Shown: piece after piece, positions 6,501 to 8,757 of the stretch | How the letters are laid out: every line of letters begins with the position of its first letter | Position numbering within the stretch: position 1 is the first letter of the stretch | Assembly: GCA_900771165.1 (NCBI GenBank) | Contig: CAAGMX010000090.1 | Span: 1 to 8,757, forward strand | Reading direction: 5' to 3' | Source: Victivallales bacterium | Lineage (GTDB): Bacteria > Verrucomicrobiota > Lentisphaeria > Oligosphaerales > Oligosphaeraceae | Length of the DNA: 8,757 nt | Made by a program: the position numbers and the translations under genes | The notes under the pieces: generated by a model | Seen by the model: the letters and a program-made list of their open reading frames with translations, nothing else | What the model was told of the DNA's origin: nothing | Databases searched by the model: none

Positions 6501-8311
6501 CCCAGATAGAAGTCGGCATAGTGGCAGCGGATCGTCGTGCCGGTGGAGACGGGGCGCATGCCGCCCCCGGGAAGGCAGGTGGCCTCCACCTGGAACTCCA
6601 CCGGATTCCCCACAAAATCTCCCGTGTTCGACAGGGGCAGCTCAAGCCCGTAGTTTCCCTGGTCATCCAGCCGGGCAGATGCCTGGAGCTGCAGCTTGGT
6701 ATGCTCCCCGCCGGGGAAGCCGAAGGTGAATTCCTCGAATCCTTTGGGGCGGAACTGTCCGTCGCCTCCCCGGAGAACCACCGTGCATTCCCGTCCCGCC
6801 AGGGGGGAGCCGTAGTAGTAGGCGGCCCGGCCCCGCAGGGCCAGGGCAGAATTGTTCCGCACGCCCTGCCCTTCCAGGGTGAGGCGGAGCTGCTGGGGAA
6901 GGGCTTCGCTGACCAGGAAGTTCTCCCGGGCCAGAATTGCCCCTTCCTCCCCCGGACAATGGAGCTTCACCCCATACTGCCCCAGTGCCGCCTGGGAGGG
7001 AAGGGAAAACTCCGCCTGGCAGAATCCGCCCTCGTCCACCGTAGCCGGCTGGCTTTCCAGGGACTTTCCCCGATGGTCCAGCAGGGTGAACACCACCGGC
7101 ATGCCCGCCGCGCTCTGTCCATCCTGGCGCCGCATTAGGGCATGGAAGCGGATGCTTTCCCCGGGACGGCAGATTCCCCGGTCGCCGAAGAGGAAGCACC
7201 CCAGATCCTCCGGCTTTCCGGGAGCCTGGAAGATGTCGCAGTAAGCCAGATCCCCGTTGGCGCGGACCAGCACACACCGGGGAGCATCGGTTTTATCCGC
7301 CATGGGCGGCAGGGAGATCCGGGCAATGCCCTGATCGTCGGTAATCCCCTCCTCCAGGCATTGCTTCTTGGCGCTCCACAGCTGCACCTGGGCCTGGGGA
7401 ACGGGACGCCCGTCCACCAGGGAACGCACCCCCACCGCCATCTCCGAACCATAGGCGGTCACCGTCAACCCCAGGTCGGAGACCAGCACCAGCTGACCGC
7501 TCTTCCGGTATTCCGGACCCTGGGAATCCTGGATGGTGACATAGTAGACTCCAGGCATGCGGGAAATGCCCGCCTTCTCCAGCTCCAGAGAAAGACTCTG
7601 AGGAACATTCTCCCGGGACTCCACGGGAATGCGGCAGGTGCTCACACACCGGGAAAGGGAGACATCCCGGGGATTCTCCAGGAAGGCCAGCAGCTGGTTG
7701 GGATAGGGGGCGTGCACCTTCACCAGAAGGTCGCCCTTGAGATTCTCATGGGAAAGGGGAAGATTCCAGAAGGGGGAAGAAAGAGGAAACTGACTCCCGT
7801 TGGTGCGAAACTTGGTGCGCACCGGACGACGGGGCGTCTCCACCACAGTGACCGCCTCCTCCCCCCCATGCTTCAACTGAAGGGTATAGAGGGTGCTGGG
7901 CTGAAACTGCCCCGTCACATAGAGCCACCCATCCCCGAAATCCATCACCCGGGGAGGATTCTCCAAGGCCGGCTGAATCACCAGATTCTCCGGCAAAAAT
8001 CCGGGAACCGAACGGGACAGCACCAGGGTGATCGCACTGCCATCCTCCTCCACTTCCGCACTCCGGACCAAAAAGGGTTCCTTCGCTTCCTGGATCTCCT
8101 TCGCATCCGCAAAAAGTAGAGCCTCCATGGCGGCCTGGGAAGCCTCCTCCTCCGACACCCCCGGGGAAACCGGTGCCTCCCCAGCAGAAACGCCACTACC
8201 GGCAGCCTCTCCCCCACGCCGCATCTCCATTATCCATAACACGTTCCCCACCAAGGAGATACACAAAATCACAAGCACAATGCCCCAAAGAACACGCATT
8301 CCACGCCCCAT
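3575..8311 (-). CDS. yfhM: Bacterial alpha-2-macroglobulin with intact thioester (YfhM-like), membrane anchored
   Basis: A 1578-residue periplasmic protease trap: cleavage of its bait region by a foreign protease triggers collapse and covalent capture through an internal thioester. A single hydrophobic segment (about residues 6-28) anchors it in the inner membrane. Macroglobulin domains follow, with the MG2 hallmark DRGICRPGE at 377-385 (Cys in place of the usual Tyr). A second LDKERYLPGE element is near 727-736 and the A2M-type TPDPFAFFHG element near 872. The thioester motif is PYGCLEQ with C1130 and Q1133. The helical thioester domain contains WGSTQENAW near 1352. The C-terminal receptor-like domain ends with the typical MYRPSLRA. 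Length is close to the E. coli protein (about 1650). I chose ATG 8311 because GGGAG lies ten bases upstream and the anchor follows at once; ATG 8299 is an alternative. Residues upstream (frame open to 8443) are Gly/Ser/Cys-rich and look non-coding. No lipobox is visible, unlike E. coli YfhM. pbpC follows after three bases. Confidence 0.96.
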   Translation of the reverse strand: MGRGMRVLWGIVLVILCISLVGNVLWIMEMRRGGEAAGSGVSAGEAPVSPGVSEEEASQAAMEALLFADAKEIQEAKEPFLVRSAEVEEDGSAITLVLSRSVPGFLPENLVIQPALENPPRVMDFGDGWLYVTGQFQPSTLYTLQLKHGGEEAVTVVETPRRPVRTKFRTNGSQFPLSSPFWNLPLSHENLKGDLLVKVHAPYPNQLLAFLENPRDVSLSRCVSTCRIPVESRENVPQSLSLELEKAGISRMPGVYYVTIQDSQGPEYRKSGQLVLVSDLGLTVTAYGSEMAVGVRSLVDGRPVPQAQVQLWSAKKQCLEEGITDDQGIARISLPPMADKTDAPRCVLVRANGDLAYCDIFQAPGKPEDLGCFLFGDRGICRPGESIRFHALMRRQDGQSAAGMPVVFTLLDHRGKSLESQPATVDEGGFCQAEFSLPSQAALGQYGVKLHCPGEEGAILARENFLVSEALPQQLRLTLEGQGVRNNSALALRGRAAYYYGSPLAGRECTVVLRGGDGQFRPKGFEEFTFGFPGGEHTKLQLQASARLDDQGNYGLELPLSNTGDFVGNPVEFQVEATCLPGGGMRPVSTGTTIRCHYADFYLGGWKGEHPTGRCALRLAACSPEGRELPLPSNLTYILFRQDWHYVLHTQRDGSLSREWEKREAEVQRGAVAQEEGWFLLPESVTPGEYRLEIRDEQGRGRLHMEFWHGAGGGRRLRDPRSLVFTLDKERYLPGETATLSFSVPSPGEGMVTAGGQGLSEAFAFPVNQGENQVKILIPPETRQGTWYAHVTVAVRESPEADPLLLAGLAEVPVNQDAHRLKVQWEAPEEALPGAQVTLGVRLQDAQGNPASGEAVLWGVEEGALALTGFATPDPFAFFHGPQRREPGFFHSYGMLYPILNAGTEHIGGGAALGAKFLSSLEEAARKVALVYLGTVRVPESGEISLPVTLPDHVGSLRLMAVAAGPAGVGRGEAEMVLRREMTLQLHGPRVAAPGDRLRVGFQMENHRLPAGTAQWTVDVEGGTLAGPGSGQVRLEPGKSAQAGVEVTAGEGERLRLRVTLSLGEQSTVAEYALTLRPAVPGRDVVESVSLAPGESREFTVERWGSLEAGTAALAITGSLKWLGEYPYGCLEQMVSTAFPLLGVEKLAEQGLVPPLYAQAARQKIQSVLLDLGTKRCRDGWLSMWSGGKLVWEEGSLYAYLFLLEAEKRGYALPREWRRQMVENLKRTLNQTGDAPGKRAMATLVLAWAEPRSVEAYGNLLPDQACDAFGKLLKAVALMKGGQAAQGKILLDQALAETGNWMRPDEDSAPGLDSHIRRMGMGLWLLCQVLPEDPRIPALTEMLLTARNEEGHWGSTQENAWAALGLSAALREQPRGNFAVAWKETSAATTETSRQPLHLSQPGRYLLHNTGEIPVRVALRSRQTISGEVSPVSQGLAVHREYRDEKGETVTAFRPGQRIQVCLQVRVLNPEVGNYVLCDLLPGALQIEDEQLLTSSRLQEPMPGDGAGAKFHRMEKRFDRFLGFGDSADGDLEARYWVRVVSPGIYAVPPVTVESMYRPSLRALEPPAAARMVVDGEP

Positions 8312-8323
8312 GTCCAACAATCT

Positions 8324-8354
8324 CCCGAATCCGCAACACGACCCCCGAATCCGC
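8324..8354. repeat. 11-bp direct repeat with a 20-bp period before the A2M gene
   Basis: CCCGAATCCGC occurs exactly twice, at 8324-8334 and 8344-8354 (plus strand). The start-to-start distance is 20 bases, close to two helical turns. The copy nearer the gene runs into the GGGAG ribosome binding site of the A2M gene. This could be a binding site for a regulator on one DNA face or a second, decoy purine site in the mRNA leader. It could also be a chance duplication. The repeat is seen; the role is inferred. Confidence 0.55.
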
Positions 8355-8443
8355 CCCGGACACGCCCCGCCTTCCCCGAAAGAAAGGCCCAAACGGGAGA
8401 AGGAACAGCCACCAAGGCTTCCCCCATACCTAGGCCAGGACAA

Positions 8444-8449
8444 ATTCTA
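8444..8449 (-). promoter_or_regulatory. Possible sigma-70 -10 element for A2M-pbpC
   Basis: The minus strand reads TAGAAT, one mismatch from TATAAT, inside a locally AT-richer stretch (TTGATTGTGTAGAATTTG) in otherwise GC-rich DNA. Transcription would start near 8437 and give a leader of about 126 bases. No good -35 hexamer is found at 16-18 bases; TTGCCG is 20 bases upstream. An activator-dependent promoter would fit. Confidence 0.35.
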
Positions 8450-8464
8450 CACAATCAACGAAAC

Positions 8465-8481
8465 AGCACCGGCAAAGCCAG
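8465..8481 (-). promoter_or_regulatory. Weak sigma-54-like site before A2M
   Basis: The minus strand reads CTGGCTTTGCCGGTGCT. It keeps CTGGC at -24 and TGCT at -12 with the required ten bases between GG and GC, but misses ACG and one T of the consensus. GG-N10-GC is common by chance in GC-rich DNA, so this is much weaker than the site before the hsp20 pair. If real, both stress modules would share sigma-54 control. Confidence 0.2.
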
Positions 8482-8652
8482 CGCCCCAACCCCGTCTGCC
8501 CGAACCAACGCCCCCCGAAAAAACGGACCAGAACCCCGGACAGGCCCCGGCGAATTCCGCCCCCGCAAAGGGGTGACCTTCCGACAACGTCATCCGTTCC
8601 CCCCTCTGCCCTGCGCCGCCAGGCCTGACCATTCCATCCCGCCCCCAAAGGA

Positions 8653-8687
8653 CGGCGTTCACGCAAACGGACAGAATATAAACGCCG
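8653..8687. repeat. Inverted repeat enclosing a TATATT box
   Basis: Arms CGGCGTT (8653-8659) and AACGCCG (8681-8687) are perfectly complementary across a 21-base spacer. On the minus strand the spacer begins with TATATT (8680 to 8675), a possible -10 hexamer, but there is no -35 match 17 bases upstream. The arrangement resembles an operator around a promoter core; function is inferred only. Confidence 0.35.
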
Positions 8688-8708
8688 CCCCTCCCCCTAC
8701 CCCCAGGA

Positions 8709-8722
8709 AAAATCCGGATTTT
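8709..8722. repeat. Perfect 14-bp palindrome AAAATCCGGATTTT
   Basis: A spacerless palindrome centred on TCCGGA with A/T arms, in an otherwise G/C-rich stretch about 400 bases upstream of the A2M start. With no spacer it would not form a stable RNA hairpin, so a dimeric DNA-binding protein site is the more natural reading. No regulator can be named. Confidence 0.45.
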
Positions 8723-8741
8723 CAAGAAAAAACAGACCACT

Positions 8742-8757
8742 CCCCCCCCCCCCCCCC
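8742..8757. repeat. Poly-C tract at the right edge
   Basis: Sixteen consecutive C end the window, so the true tract length is unknown. Together with the poly-G run near the left edge, it brackets the gene cluster in inverted orientation. The contig may have broken in a homopolymer; the tract may be real or an artefact. Confidence 0.85.

Larger units (their letters stand above)
8312..8757. other. 446-base region upstream of A2M without a credible gene
   Basis: Open frames exist here on the minus strand, but their translations are dominated by Gly, Arg, Ser, Trp and Cys and show no recognisable motif. They start at non-ATG codons without good ribosome binding sites. I see no tRNA, rRNA or CRISPR structure. 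The stretch is strongly C-rich on the plus strand. It most likely holds the A2M-pbpC promoter and leader, with the direct repeat, promoter-like sites, inverted repeat and palindrome listed separately. A T6 run on the minus strand (8732 to 8727) could be the tail of a terminator for a gene further right, but no stem is visible within the window. Confidence 0.6.

Noticed and set aside
5267..7138. Plus-strand open frame of 623 codons antisense to A2M
   Set aside because: Same pattern: no recognisable domain, no plausible ribosome binding site, and it lies wholly inside the A2M gene.
8312..8443. Longer N-terminus for A2M (44 extra residues)
   Set aside because: The extension is Gly/Ser/Cys-rich and starts at TTG. 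The ATG at 8311 has GGGAG ten bases upstream and is followed directly by the membrane anchor.
8430..8740. Two minus-strand frames of 78 and 97 codons upstream of A2M
   Set aside because: Low-complexity Gly/Arg/Trp/Cys-rich translations that overlap each other in different frames, with no ATG-plus-Shine-Dalgarno start. Treated as non-coding leader.
1..8757. CRISPR array, tRNA or rRNA genes, insertion sequence
   Set aside because: No regularly spaced repeats, no cloverleaf-like or rRNA-like segments, and no transposase motifs or paired terminal repeats apart from the homopolymer ends.

Overview
The window reads as a GC-rich bacterial chromosomal segment, most likely from a Gram-negative (diderm) species. 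The evidence is a periplasmic alpha-2-macroglobulin (A2M) protein paired with penicillin-binding protein 1C, plus a near-consensus sigma-54 promoter. The sequence does not settle the phylum. All four well-supported genes are on the minus strand, so the region is transcribed from right to left.

Layout in transcription order. Positions 8757 to 8312 hold about 446 bases without a credible gene. They contain a terminal C-run, a 14-bp palindrome, an inverted repeat, weak promoter-like motifs and an 11-bp direct repeat touching the A2M ribosome binding site. Positions 8311 to 3575 encode a 1578-residue membrane-anchored bacterial A2M with an intact CLEQ thioester motif. Positions 3571 to 1412 encode PBP1C (pbpC), a transglycosylase and transpeptidase. 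It starts at a TTG three bases after the A2M stop, in the same reading frame. A 231-base gap follows with two inverted repeats, a strong sigma-54 (-24/-12) promoter candidate and a leader hairpin. Then come two tandem paralogous small heat shock proteins (1180 to 779 and 696 to 259), separated by 82 bases holding two hairpins. Two tandem hairpins follow the second one, the distal hairpin ending in a U7 tract as an intrinsic terminator. Positions 165 to 35 form a purine-rich (minus strand) stretch with a possible gene start at 87 that runs through a 24-base homopolymer near the left edge.

The A2M/PBP1C pair is a known bacterial defence and repair couple. A2M is thought to trap foreign proteases in the periplasm, and PBP1C to repair peptidoglycan when the envelope is breached. 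The small heat shock proteins are cytoplasmic holdases that bind unfolding proteins. Together the region looks like two adjacent stress modules, one for the envelope and one for the cytoplasm, possibly with some read-through between them because no U-tract terminator is visible after pbpC. No wholly new system is evident. The most informative points are the sigma-54 promoter in front of the heat shock pair, the same-frame A2M/pbpC junction, and the homopolymer tracts at both ends.
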